Assembly (NCBI RefSeq): GCF_013030985.1
Contig: NZ_WPYP01000007.1
Span: 62,001 to 126,000 of the forward strand
Length of the DNA stretch: 64,000 bases
DNA from: Ruegeria arenilitoris
Lineage (GTDB): Bacteria > Pseudomonadota > Alphaproteobacteria > Rhodobacterales > Rhodobacteraceae
Reading direction: 5' to 3'
The notes beneath the pieces are model-generated. The model had not been told where the DNA came from. It was given only the letters and a program-made list of their open reading frames with translations, and made no database searches. The first letter of the stretch is position 1. Each line of letters starts with the position of its first letter. A program made the translations under genes and the position numbers. Shown in pieces: positions 25,536 to 33,521 of this stretch.

Positions 25536-26717
25536 TCATCCCGCTCGCGCCGCGCGCGGGCCTGTCAGGACGGGCCACATGGCGATCAGGTACAGCGCAA
25601 AGGCACAGACCCACAGGCCGTCGGACAGCAGCATCGCCACCATGTAACCAGCATTCAGCTCGGCCCCGACCCAACGCGACAGGGCAGCCACGGCCATCAG
25701 CCCATAGGCGACAACCATTGGGGCCGGTGCGATCAGCGCTCGTCCGCTATGGCCCAGCGCAGCACGGCTCATGACTGCCAGAGTCATGCCGCCCACGCAT
25801 CCGATACCCAGAACGTGCAGAGCGGCGACCTCATTGCCCAGGCCCAGCACCGACAGACCCCAGAGAATCAAACCCAGCGCCAACATCCCAAGCCCCAGAT
25901 GAAGGGCCAGCAGAATCGGCTGCCGTGCCGCCCAGCGCGTGCGCCAGCGGGCCATGCGCAGAACCTGCACCGCGCCCAATGCAAGCGCCCCCACACCGGC
26001 CACCGGCCCGGCACCGAACACCAAGGCCGTCAGCGGCAGAATCAGGGCCAGAATCATGCCCGCCTTATCCAGGGCAGCGACCGACACCGGCCAGTCCGCC
26101 TCGGGCACACCCTCGCGTTTCATCGCATTGCGGGTAAAGGCCGGCGTGATTCGCCCGCCCAGGATGGCGATCATCGCGCACAAGCTCAGCAATCCTGCGC
26201 GTAACCCGGTTTGCAGCGTGCCGGTCGTAACCCCCATCCATTCCAGATGAGTCAGCAGGTCAGCGACCCAGATCAGGCTGAGCAGCAGCAGGAAAATCAT
26301 GTTCTGCGGTTTCGGGCGACGAATCAGCTGGGTCAGGATTTTGGCTGCCAGAACAGGCACAAAGGCCAGGTCGACCACCGCAACGAACACCGGCGGCAGC
26401 ATCCCAGAAAACCACATGGCCATCCGCCCCGCCAGCCACAGCCCGGCTGCCAGAGTAATAAAGCGCGCCCGCGCCTCGGGTGCTCCGGTCCAGTTGGGCA
26501 CGGCCGTCAGAAAAAACCCACCCAGTGCGGCGGTGGCATAACCAAAGATCATCTCATGCGCGTGCCACATCGGTGGCGTCACGCCATTGTCCGGCGCCAC
26601 ATACGGCACTGCCAGCCACAGCCCCCAGACCAGCCCCACAAACAGGCCGTAGAGACCGGCGGACAGGAAGAATACACGGAACCCCTCACCTAGAACACGG
26701 GTGACGATTGCGGGCAT
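25536..26717 (-). CDS. nnrS: NnrS family membrane protein
   Basis: A 393-residue protein with about 12 helices. NnrS-type markers are MWHAHEMIFGYATAALGGFFLTAVPNWTG near the N-terminus, GGRITPAFTRNAMKREG in the middle and LHVLGIGCVGGMTLAVMSRAALGHSGR in the C-terminal third. NnrS is a haem- and copper-containing membrane protein of the NnrR regulon; it protects against NO stress in some bacteria and its chemistry is unsettled. The gene is upstream of norC on the same strand but separated by a new promoter site. It is divergent from nirS. Confidence 0.93.
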   Translation of the reverse strand: MPAIVTRVLGEGFRVFFLSAGLYGLFVGLVWGLWLAVPYVAPDNGVTPPMWHAHEMIFGYATAALGGFFLTAVPNWTGAPEARARFITLAAGLWLAGRMAMWFSGMLPPVFVAVVDLAFVPVLAAKILTQLIRRPKPQNMIFLLLLSLIWVADLLTHLEWMGVTTGTLQTGLRAGLLSLCAMIAILGGRITPAFTRNAMKREGVPEADWPVSVAALDKAGMILALILPLTALVFGAGPVAGVGALALGAVQVLRMARWRTRWAARQPILLALHLGLGMLALGLILWGLSVLGLGNEVAALHVLGIGCVGGMTLAVMSRAALGHSGRALIAPAPMVVAYGLMAVAALSRWVGAELNAGYMVAMLLSDGLWVCAFALYLIAMWPVLTGPRAARAG

Positions 26718-26771
26718 GGCTGCTCTCCTTGACGGTTTTCCAACTCGTAACAGCGCAGCCGAACCGGCGAC

Positions 26772-26785
26772 TTAACCAAAATCAA
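26772..26785 (-). promoter_or_regulatory. FNR/NNR-type site before nnrS
   Basis: On the minus strand it reads TTGAT-TTTG-GTTAA, 55 bases before the nnrS start. The left half TTGAT is closer to the FNR consensus than the other sites in the window, so an oxygen sensor may also bind here. Confidence 0.6.
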
Positions 26786-26874
26786 AACACCAAAAACATG
26801 CCCCTAAGACTCAGATTTTCCCAAGGTTTTTTTGGCGTTTTTTTCCAGCTGGCTCTCGAATTGCGTCCCCCGTG

Positions 26875-26888
26875 TTGACTTTCGTCAA
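26875..26888 (+). promoter_or_regulatory. FNR/NNR-type site before nirS
   Basis: A perfect inverted repeat TTGAC-TTTC-GTCAA, 62 bases before the nirS ATG. This is the best match in the window to the DNR/NnrR-type binding pattern. Confidence 0.85.
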
Positions 26889-26950
26889 GGAGTGGCCCCG
26901 CGCAATGTCTCACCCTAAGAGGTGCCTCACCACGCAAATGGAGAGTGATC

Positions 26951-28627
26951 ATGTCACTTGGAATCAGCTACAACAAAACTGGCCGCGCCTTTGGGGCCGG
27001 TTTGGCGATGCTGCTGGGCAGCGTCGCTGCACCAGCCTTCGCCGAAGAGCCAACCCTCAGCGAGGAAGCGTTTGAATCATCCAAACAGCTTTATTTCGAA
27101 CAATGCGCAGGCTGTCACGGCGTTCTGCGTAAAGGCGCCACAGGCAAGAGTCTTGAACCACATTGGAAGAAAACCGCAGCCGACGGCACCGTGACCGAAG
27201 GCGGAACCCTTGCACTCGGGCAGGAACGCCTCGAGAAAATCATCGCCTGGGGTACCGAAGGCGGGATGAACAACTTCTCGGACATCATGTCCGAGCAGGA
27301 AATCAAGGATATGGCGACCTACATCCAGATGGAGGCTCCCAAGCCGCCTGAGATGTCGCTGGAGCAGATGAAAGAGACCCGCAAGGTCTATGTCGAAGAA
27401 GCCGACTACCCGACCGAGCCGCTTCACGGCCGCAACTGGGAAAACTTCTTCGTCGTCATCGAACGTGACGTGGGTAAAGTGGCCGTTATCGACGGTGACA
27501 CCAAAGAAGTGCTGACACACATCCCGACCGGTTACGCCGTGCACGTTCTGAAAGCATCGGAACACCACAGCATCACCGAGCCGGAAAACCCAGGCCGCTT
27601 CTGGTACACCATGGGCCGCGACGGCAAGATGACCAAGATCGACCTCTGGCAGAAGCCTGAGAATATGTTGGTTTCGGAAGTCAAAATTGCTTATGACGCG
27701 CGTGACGTGGCCGTTTCCGGCGACGGCAAATACGTCATCGGTGGTGGTTACTGGCCGCCGCACTTCGCAATCGTTGATGCCCAGACAATGGAACCGGTCA
27801 AGGTTGTTTCGACCCGCGGTGTGAACGTGGACGGCGACTATGTGGAAGAGGCCCGCGTGGCCGCAATCTACACAACGCCGAACGAGCCGACCTGGATCGT
27901 CGCGATCAAGGAATTGGGTCAGCTGTGGCAGGTTGATTATACCGACCTGGACAACCTGCGGATCGACAAGATCGACTCGGCCAAGTTCCTGCATGACGGG
28001 TTCTTTGACCCGACAGGCCGGTACTTCCAGATCGCCGCAAACGCGTCGAACAAGATGGTCGTCGTCGATACCGAGACCCACAAGCTGGAAGCCATGATCG
28101 ACACCGCCGCCCTGCCGCACCCCGGACCGGGCGCGAACTGGATCGACCCGAACTGTGGTCCTGTGGCCGGTACAACCCACCTTGGCGTGGGCACCGTAAC
28201 CGTCTGGGGTAACGACCCGGAAGGCCATCCGGATCAGGCTTGGAAAACCTGCTACGAAGTGGAAACCGACGGCCCCGGCCTGTTTGTTCGGACCCACCCG
28301 AATTCGGACTACATCTGGGCGGACCAGACCAAGCACCCCGAGCCTGAAATTCAGCAATCGGTGCAGGTCATCTCGAAAGAGACCGGCGAGATCGTGAAAA
28401 CCATCCAGATCACCGAAGACGAAGGCAGCGCTGCCGTTCACTTCGAGTTCAACGCGGATGGTACCGAGGTCTGGGTCTCCAAGTGGAACCTGTCGGACTC
28501 GAAAGAGCCCAACGGTCAGATCGTGATCTTCGACGCCAAAACGCTGGAAGAGATCGGTCGCATCGAAGGGCTGTATGCCCCGACCGGCAAGTTCAACGTT
28601 TACAACCGCTCGAACCACGTCACCTGA
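26951..28627 (+). CDS. nirS: Cytochrome cd1 nitrite reductase
   Basis: NirS reduces nitrite to NO in the periplasm. The 558-residue product has a signal peptide ending near AAPAFAEE, a cytochrome c domain with CAGCH at residues 52-56, and the eight-bladed d1-haem propeller from about residue 160 (RNWENFFVVIERDVGKVAVIDGDTKE onward). HVLKASEHHS and ANWIDPNCGP are in the d1 propeller. The ATG at 26951 follows GGAGAG by five bases; a GTG two codons earlier is less likely. It is a single gene with its own FNR/NNR-type site and a strong terminator, unlike species where nirS leads the whole nir operon. Confidence 0.97.
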   Translation: MSLGISYNKTGRAFGAGLAMLLGSVAAPAFAEEPTLSEEAFESSKQLYFEQCAGCHGVLRKGATGKSLEPHWKKTAADGTVTEGGTLALGQERLEKIIAWGTEGGMNNFSDIMSEQEIKDMATYIQMEAPKPPEMSLEQMKETRKVYVEEADYPTEPLHGRNWENFFVVIERDVGKVAVIDGDTKEVLTHIPTGYAVHVLKASEHHSITEPENPGRFWYTMGRDGKMTKIDLWQKPENMLVSEVKIAYDARDVAVSGDGKYVIGGGYWPPHFAIVDAQTMEPVKVVSTRGVNVDGDYVEEARVAAIYTTPNEPTWIVAIKELGQLWQVDYTDLDNLRIDKIDSAKFLHDGFFDPTGRYFQIAANASNKMVVVDTETHKLEAMIDTAALPHPGPGANWIDPNCGPVAGTTHLGVGTVTVWGNDPEGHPDQAWKTCYEVETDGPGLFVRTHPNSDYIWADQTKHPEPEIQQSVQVISKETGEIVKTIQITEDEGSAAVHFEFNADGTEVWVSKWNLSDSKEPNGQIVIFDAKTLEEIGRIEGLYAPTGKFNVYNRSNHVT

Positions 28628-28646
28628 CGGGTTCGCAGGAACCATC

Positions 28647-28677
28647 GGAAAGGGCGGGCCCCTCGCCCGCCCTTTCC
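28647..28677 (+). terminator. Terminator after nirS
   Basis: A perfect 13-bp stem (GGAAAGGGCGGGC with its complement) and a five-base loop, 19 bases after the nirS stop. It lacks a long T run, so it may give partial termination and let some transcripts reach the NirT-type gene. Confidence 0.75.
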
Positions 28678-28751
28678 TCGTTTGACCTATCAGCCAAACT
28701 CACCGGCCTGCCACCCAAGGCCAGACAAGACAGCCAAAACGGAGCCCGGAT

Positions 28752-30539
28752 ATGACTTCCGAACCGGAAAAGAAAAAACCGATCTGGCGCCGGTATTTCC
28801 TATGGGGAATGCCCGTGGCCGGCATTGCCGCAGCCTTTGTCGCCGGCATCGTCTTCTGGGGCGGATTCAACACCGCCATGGAAGCCACCAACACCAAGGA
28901 TTTCTGTATCTCGTGCCACGAGATGCGCGATTTCGTCTACGAGGAATACACCGGTACGATCCACGACGTGAACCGTTCCGGCGTGGGCGCGGTCTGTTCC
29001 GACTGCCACGTGCCCAAGGACTGGACCCACAAGATCATCCGCAAGATCAAGGCGTCCAAAGAGCTTTATGGCAAGATGGTCGGCACCATCAACACCCGCG
29101 AAAAGTTCGAGGCCAAACGCGTACATCTGGCCATGAACGAATGGGAGCGGATGAAGTCCTCGGACTCGCGTGAATGCCGTAACTGTCACGATTTCGAATC
29201 GATGATGCCGGAATTCCAGAGACCCCGTGCACGTCAGCAGCACCTGAACGCGATGGAGATCGGCCAGACCTGTATCGACTGCCACAAAGGTATTGCGCAC
29301 TCGGATGCGCGCGACCGGGCCGACGAAGAGTATCTGGAAGAGCTAGAAGCACCGAATCCGGCCTTTATCCGCCCTATCCCGCCGGAATACCTGGCCAGCC
29401 TAGCCAAGATCGAGGCGCAGGAAGCTGCCGAAGCCGAGGCCGAACAAGCGGCCAAGAAAGCGCAGCAAGAGGCCATTCAGGCCCAGATCGCAGCCGCTGT
29501 TGACTCAGCCGTTGCCGAAGAGCGTGCCAAGGCAAACGGAGAAGAGGCCGCCGCGCCCGCAGGCGGTGGTGGCGGCGATGTCCCAGGCAACGTCGACTGG
29601 AACGCCGTGGCCAGCGCGGATCTGAAACTGTTCTACCCCGGTCAGGCCTCGTTTGAATGGGTGCAGAACGGCAAGTTCCACGGCGGTGCCCGTCCGCTGA
29701 CAAAAGGCGGCGATCAGTGCTCGACCTGTCACGCCAAGGAACTGGACACGATCGGCAACAAGATTGTGGCCGGTGGTGATCTGGAGCCGACGCCGATCCC
29801 CGGCAAACGTGGTGTGATCGACGCGACCGTTCAGGCCGCACATGACGACGAGAACCTGTATATCCGTCTGCAATGGCCGGATGCAGGTCACAACCCGGCA
29901 CCGTTCGTGGACGGTGGCAAGATGGACCCCGACAACCAGATCAAGGTTGCCATGATGATCACCGGCACCGGTATCGAGATGGGCGATCAAGTGGGTTGCT
30001 GGGCCTCGTGCCACGCGGACAACTCCTACATGCCCTTCGCACCCGAAGCGGATGCGATTGCCGCAAATGGTGACGTCGCGGGTCGCATGACCGCCCAGGA
30101 CACGGTGACCAAGTACATCAGCGAAAGCCGCACCGAGGTCGATACCAAAGGCCGTCGTGGTAAGCCGATGGGTGGTTGGGATAAACTGCACACCGCCGAG
30201 CAGATCGAGCAGTATCTGGCCGACGGCACCTATCTTGACCTGATGCGTGTCTATGCGGACGGCAGTGCTACCAACGGCTACCTGCTGGAACAGCGTGTAG
30301 TGAATGACGGCGAAATCGCCGCCTCGGCCGAGCTGTCCGGTGGTATGTGGACGGTGGTCTTTAGCCGCCCGCTGAACTCTGGCGCGCCCGGTGATGTGCC
30401 GCTGGAGGCTGGCAAGACCTACACGGTCGGCTTTGCCATCCACGACGACTTTGCTGCCGCGCGGTTCCACCATGTGACGCTGAACACCAGCCTTGCGTTG
30501 GATGACGACTCAGCTAACATCAACGTGGTAAAACAATAA
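28752..30539 (+). CDS. NapC/NirT-type multihaem cytochrome fused to an ethylbenzene-dehydrogenase-like haem domain
   Basis: A 595-residue protein built from two parts. The N-terminal part is a NapC/NirT quinol dehydrogenase: one membrane anchor (residues 20-40) and four haem c sites, CISCH (52), CSDCH (82), CRNCH (142) and CIDCH (174). A helical Ala/Glu linker follows (about 215-270, ending in a Gly run). The C-terminal part resembles the haem-binding domain of ethylbenzene/DMSO-dehydrogenase gamma subunits, with a fifth site CSTCH (323) and an unusual CWASCH (416, C-x3-C-H). It probably carries electrons from quinol into the periplasm, perhaps to NirS or the cupredoxin. No FNR-type site precedes it, so it may share the nirS promoter. 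Confidence 0.85.
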   Translation: MTSEPEKKKPIWRRYFLWGMPVAGIAAAFVAGIVFWGGFNTAMEATNTKDFCISCHEMRDFVYEEYTGTIHDVNRSGVGAVCSDCHVPKDWTHKIIRKIKASKELYGKMVGTINTREKFEAKRVHLAMNEWERMKSSDSRECRNCHDFESMMPEFQRPRARQQHLNAMEIGQTCIDCHKGIAHSDARDRADEEYLEELEAPNPAFIRPIPPEYLASLAKIEAQEAAEAEAEQAAKKAQQEAIQAQIAAAVDSAVAEERAKANGEEAAAPAGGGGGDVPGNVDWNAVASADLKLFYPGQASFEWVQNGKFHGGARPLTKGGDQCSTCHAKELDTIGNKIVAGGDLEPTPIPGKRGVIDATVQAAHDDENLYIRLQWPDAGHNPAPFVDGGKMDPDNQIKVAMMITGTGIEMGDQVGCWASCHADNSYMPFAPEADAIAANGDVAGRMTAQDTVTKYISESRTEVDTKGRRGKPMGGWDKLHTAEQIEQYLADGTYLDLMRVYADGSATNGYLLEQRVVNDGEIAASAELSGGMWTVVFSRPLNSGAPGDVPLEAGKTYTVGFAIHDDFAAARFHHVTLNTSLALDDDSANINVVKQ

Positions 30540-30544
30540 TCGAG

Positions 30545-30565
30545 GGGGCCGGATGATCCGGCCCC
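30545..30565 (+). terminator. Hairpin between the multihaem and cupredoxin genes
   Basis: GGGGCCGG/CCGGCCCC stem with a five-base loop, six bases after the stop and followed by TTCCCC. The weak T run suggests an attenuator or mRNA-stabilising hairpin as much as a terminator. Confidence 0.6.
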
Positions 30566-30592
30566 TTCCCCTTTGGAAAGGAGACATGGACG

Positions 30593-30994
30593 ATGAAACC
30601 CCACCGCCTTCTTCCCGCGCTGCTGCTTCTGGCTGCGCCCGCCTGGGCCGATGAAACCGACGATATCTGCACTGAAGCCGAAGAGCGTTATGTCGAGCAG
30701 TTCGGCCAGCCTTCGTCCGCCGTCGAGGACGCCGAGGTGGTGCTGATGTACAAATACAATTTCTGCCCCGGTGAGTTGACCGTAAAGGCAGGCACCACCG
30801 TGCGCTGGGTGAACGTGGACAAACGCACCAGCCATTCGGTCCTTCTGAAAGACGGCAGCGAACCCGAAAGCGACCGGTTGTTCCCCGAAGAATCGGTCGA
30901 CATGACATTCCTCACACCCGGTCCGCAGGAATACCTGTGCGGACCGCATTGGGAAACGCAGAACATGATCGGCATGATCACTGTCGAACCCTGA
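30593..30994 (+). CDS. Periplasmic cupredoxin (plastocyanin/pseudoazurin-like)
   Basis: A 133-residue secreted blue-copper-type protein. A signal peptide ends near APAWADE. Likely type 1 copper ligands are His81 (TSHSV), Cys116 and His119 (YLCGPH) and Met125 (QNMIGM). GELTVKAGTTVRWVN and FLTPGPQEYLCGPHW are cupredoxin strands. Two more cysteines (26 and 58) could form a disulphide that pins the N-terminal extension. Between the multihaem cytochrome and the nirE operon, it probably acts as an electron carrier to NirS or NosZ, replacing or helping cytochrome c551. It is not a standard pseudoazurin, and its partner is inferred. Confidence 0.82.
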   Translation: MKPHRLLPALLLLAAPAWADETDDICTEAEERYVEQFGQPSSAVEDAEVVLMYKYNFCPGELTVKAGTTVRWVNVDKRTSHSVLLKDGSEPESDRLFPEESVDMTFLTPGPQEYLCGPHWETQNMIGMITVEP

Positions 30995-31023
30995 GCCGAG
31001 GCAATAATACAGGCAAGATCAAA

Positions 31024-31050
31024 GGAGCGCGGGCGCAAATCCCGCGCTCC
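31024..31050 (+). terminator. Terminator after the cupredoxin gene
   Basis: A perfect 10-bp stem GGAGCGCGGG/CCCGCGCTCC with a seven-base loop, 30 bases after the cupredoxin stop. It abuts the FNR/NNR site of the next operon. Confidence 0.8.
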
Positions 31051-31064
31051 TTAACTTATGTCAA
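31051..31064 (+). promoter_or_regulatory. FNR/NNR-type site before nirECF-DL-GHJN
   Basis: TTAAC-TTAT-GTCAA, 13 of the palindrome positions fitting TTGAC-N4-GTCAA apart from one base. It lies 133 bases before nirE, directly after a terminator, and so should start the haem d1 operon. Confidence 0.7.
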
Positions 31065-31196
31065 GGAGGTTGGTTTAGGATTGCGCCAACTTGCCCTCAT
31101 GACACGCCCGGTCACCCCAGCAACGTCCCCTATTCGCGCGTGGAAGCTGCCGGAAGGTCCGGGTTCCGAAGACATTCAGAACAAGCGAGTTAGCAC

Positions 31197-31958
31197 ATGA
31201 GCGGTAAGGTTTTTCTGATTGGCGCCGGCCCCGGCGACCCCGAGCTGATGACCCTGCGCGCCCTGCGTATGCTGCAAGAGGCCGACGTGGTCGTCTATGA
31301 CCGGCTGGTTTCGGACGGAATCCTCGCCCTGCACGCCGACGGTGCGCGGCTGATCCCGGTGGGCAAGGCCCCCAAATGCCACACCGTACCGCAGGACCGT
31401 ATCAACGAAATCCTGAAGGAAGAGGCGCTGGCCGGTCACACCGTGGCACGGCTGAAGGGTGGCGATCCGATGATCTTTGGCCGCGGCTCGGAAGAGGCGG
31501 CCTACCTGATGGCCCACGGTGTCGCCGTTGAATACGCGCCGGGCATCACGGCGGCGCAGGGCGCGTCCTGTTCGACCGGCGTGCCGCTGACCCATCGCGG
31601 GCTGGCGACCTCGGTGCAGTATGTCACCGGCCACCGTCAGGCCGATAAGGTGCTGGACCTGGACTGGAAACGGCTGGCCGATCCCGATTCGACCCTGGTG
31701 GTTTATATGGGTGTCGCCAATATCGGCCAGATCGCCATGGGTCTGATGACCGAGAACCTGCCCGGATCGACCCCCGTTCTGGCCGTAGGCAAAGCCACAA
31801 CTCCTGATGAAAGCCGCCTGGTATCCCGCCTTGATCAATTGGCGGCAGATGTACGCAAAGCCGATCTGAAAGCACCGACCTTGTTCATCATCGGCAAGGT
31901 GGTGTCACTTTATGCGGAACGGCCGCTGGCGGAACTTCTGGAACAGGCTCATGGCTAG
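31197..31958 (+). CDS. nirE: Uroporphyrinogen-III C-methyltransferase (haem d1 pathway)
   Basis: NirE methylates uroporphyrinogen III twice with S-adenosylmethionine to give precorrin-2, the branch point to haem d1. The 253-residue length fits the single-domain SUMT family. Signatures are VFLIGAGPGDPELMTLRALRMLQEADVVVYDRLV, ARLKGGDPMIFGRGSEEAAYL, and GVPLTHRGLATSVQYVTGH. The linked nirC-N genes separate it from a cobalamin-pathway CobA. It is the first gene of the operon and overlaps nirC by eight bases. Confidence 0.93.
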   Translation: MSGKVFLIGAGPGDPELMTLRALRMLQEADVVVYDRLVSDGILALHADGARLIPVGKAPKCHTVPQDRINEILKEEALAGHTVARLKGGDPMIFGRGSEEAAYLMAHGVAVEYAPGITAAQGASCSTGVPLTHRGLATSVQYVTGHRQADKVLDLDWKRLADPDSTLVVYMGVANIGQIAMGLMTENLPGSTPVLAVGKATTPDESRLVSRLDQLAADVRKADLKAPTLFIIGKVVSLYAERPLAELLEQAHG

Positions 31959-32376
31959 GCTTGGTCATAAAAGCCTGAGGCAGCGCCCCGCCCCAGCGGA
32001 GTGCCAGACGCCTTCCCGGGGGGTGGGCCGGGCGGCGCCTCGCAAAGCGGCCCAACGTCCGGGCTGGGCGGCGCACGCCGTGCTGACAACCGCCGTCGTT
32101 CTGGCCACGTCCGCCTTTGCCGCCGACGCGCTTGACCCCAACGCACTGAAGCGGCTTGTCCATCAGGATTGCGGTTCGTGCCACGGGCTGTCGCTGAAAG
32201 GCGGTCTTGGCCCAGACCTGCGGTCAGAAACGCTCCAACACTACGACCCCGACGTCCTGACCGGCGTCATCCTTGATGGCATTCCCGACACCGCGATGCC
32301 CCCATGGCGGCCCCTGATCAGCGAAGAAGAGGCCGAATGGATCGCCCGCTACCTGCTGGAACAGGAGGAACAATGA
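31951..32376 (+). CDS. nirC: NirC, periplasmic c-type cytochrome
   Basis: A small monohaem cytochrome c with CGSCH at residues 74-78 of the listed start and a C-terminal MPPWRPLISEEEAEWIARYLL that carries the distal Met. NirC can donate electrons to NirS and helps finish haem d1. The listed ATG overlaps the nirE stop and gives a 141-residue protein with an Arg/Pro-rich leader before the signal helix (AVLTTAVVLATSAFA). A GTG at about residue 25, after a GGGGGG run, would give a more normal signal peptide. The start is thus uncertain. Confidence 0.85.
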   Translation: MARLGHKSLRQRPAPAECQTPSRGVGRAAPRKAAQRPGWAAHAVLTTAVVLATSAFAADALDPNALKRLVHQDCGSCHGLSLKGGLGPDLRSETLQHYDPDVLTGVILDGIPDTAMPPWRPLISEEEAEWIARYLLEQEEQ

Positions 32377-33518
32377 AACATCTCGTCCTCGGCCTTGCAG
32401 CCGCACTGATGATGACAACGGCACACGCCGAACCGACCGCAACCGGCGATTTGGGCCTGGTGATCGAACGGGCCAAGGGCTCGGTCCTGTTGGTGGACCA
32501 ATCTGACCGGGCCGCGCTGGCGCGGATCGAGGGGCTGGGCGATCTGTCCCATGCCTCGCTGGTCTATTCGCCCGATGAACGCTTTGCCTATGTCTTCGGG
32601 CGCGATGGCGGGCTGACAAAGGTCGATATCGTCACCCGCCAGATCGTGAACCGTGTCGTGCAGGCGGGCAACGCCATCGGCGGCGCGATCTCGGACGATG
32701 GCAAACTGGTCGCCGTGTCGAACTATGAACCCGGCGGCGTACGTGTCTTTGATGCCGATACGCTCGAGATGGTTGCCGACATCCCCACCGACAGCAAAAC
32801 CATAGGTCTGGTCGATGCACCCGGCCGTCGCTTCGTGTTCACCATGTGGGACACGGGCGAGACCTGGATTGCCGATTTCGCCAAAGGCGACCCCGAGATC
32901 ACCAAGATCACCGACATGGGCAAAAACCCCTATGACGCGCTGATCACTGCCAATGGTCGCACCTATATCACCGGTCTTTTCGGTGAGGATGGTCTGACTG
33001 CGCTGGACCTCTGGGCCGACAACCCCGAACCCATCCGCGTGCTGCCCGACTACGGGCGCGGACAGGAAGAGATGCCGGTGTACAAGATGCCCCATCTGGA
33101 AGGTTGGGCGCTGACCGGACGCGAGTTTGTTTTGCCCGCCGTTGGCCATCACGAGGTTCTGTGGATCGACTCTGACACGCTGACTGAAACCGGGCGCACC
33201 AAGACCCACGGCCAGCCGGTCTTTGCCATGGCGCGGCCCGACGGGCGTCAGGTCTGGGTGAATTTCGCCCATCCGTTGAACGACACGATTCAGGTGATCG
33301 ACAGCGTCAGCAAAGAGATCATCCACGAGTTTAAACCCGGCCCCGCCGTGTTGCATATGGAGTTCACCCCGCGCGGGCATGAGGTCTGGCTCAGCGTGCG
33401 CGACGCCAACAAAGTCATGGTCTACGACACCCAGACCTTTGAAAAACTGCGCGAGATTGATGCGGACAGCCCCTCGGGCATTTTCTTTACCGCGCGAGCG
33501 CACAGAACAGGGCTGTGA
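32373..33518 (+). CDS. nirF: NirF, haem d1 biosynthesis protein
   Basis: NirF is a periplasmic beta-propeller similar to the d1 domain of NirS that is needed for haem d1 synthesis or maturation. The 381-residue product starts at the ATG at 32373, after GGAGGAAC, with a signal peptide ending near TTAHAEP. DLGLVIERAKGSVLLVD and VYSPDERFAYVFGRDGGLTKVD are typical, as are LPAVGHHEVLW with a conserved His and NFAHPLNDTIQVID. The gene overlaps the nirC stop by four bases. An upstream extension to 32304 is open but runs into nirC. Confidence 0.92.
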   Translation: MKHLVLGLAAALMMTTAHAEPTATGDLGLVIERAKGSVLLVDQSDRAALARIEGLGDLSHASLVYSPDERFAYVFGRDGGLTKVDIVTRQIVNRVVQAGNAIGGAISDDGKLVAVSNYEPGGVRVFDADTLEMVADIPTDSKTIGLVDAPGRRFVFTMWDTGETWIADFAKGDPEITKITDMGKNPYDALITANGRTYITGLFGEDGLTALDLWADNPEPIRVLPDYGRGQEEMPVYKMPHLEGWALTGREFVLPAVGHHEVLWIDSDTLTETGRTKTHGQPVFAMARPDGRQVWVNFAHPLNDTIQVIDSVSKEIIHEFKPGPAVLHMEFTPRGHEVWLSVRDANKVMVYDTQTFEKLREIDADSPSGIFFTARAHRTGL

Positions 33519-33521
33519 CTG

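Larger units (their letters stand above)
26718..26950. promoter_or_regulatory. Divergent nnrS-nirS control region
   Basis: The 233 bases between nnrS and nirS hold two FNR/NNR-type palindromes (26772-26785 for nnrS, 26875-26888 for nirS) and an AT-rich centre with poly-T and poly-A tracts, fitting two back-to-back promoters. Confidence 0.7.

Noticed and set aside
27077-28645. 522-codon minus-strand frame opposite nirS
   Set aside because: It is a shadow of nirS codon bias with no recognisable product.
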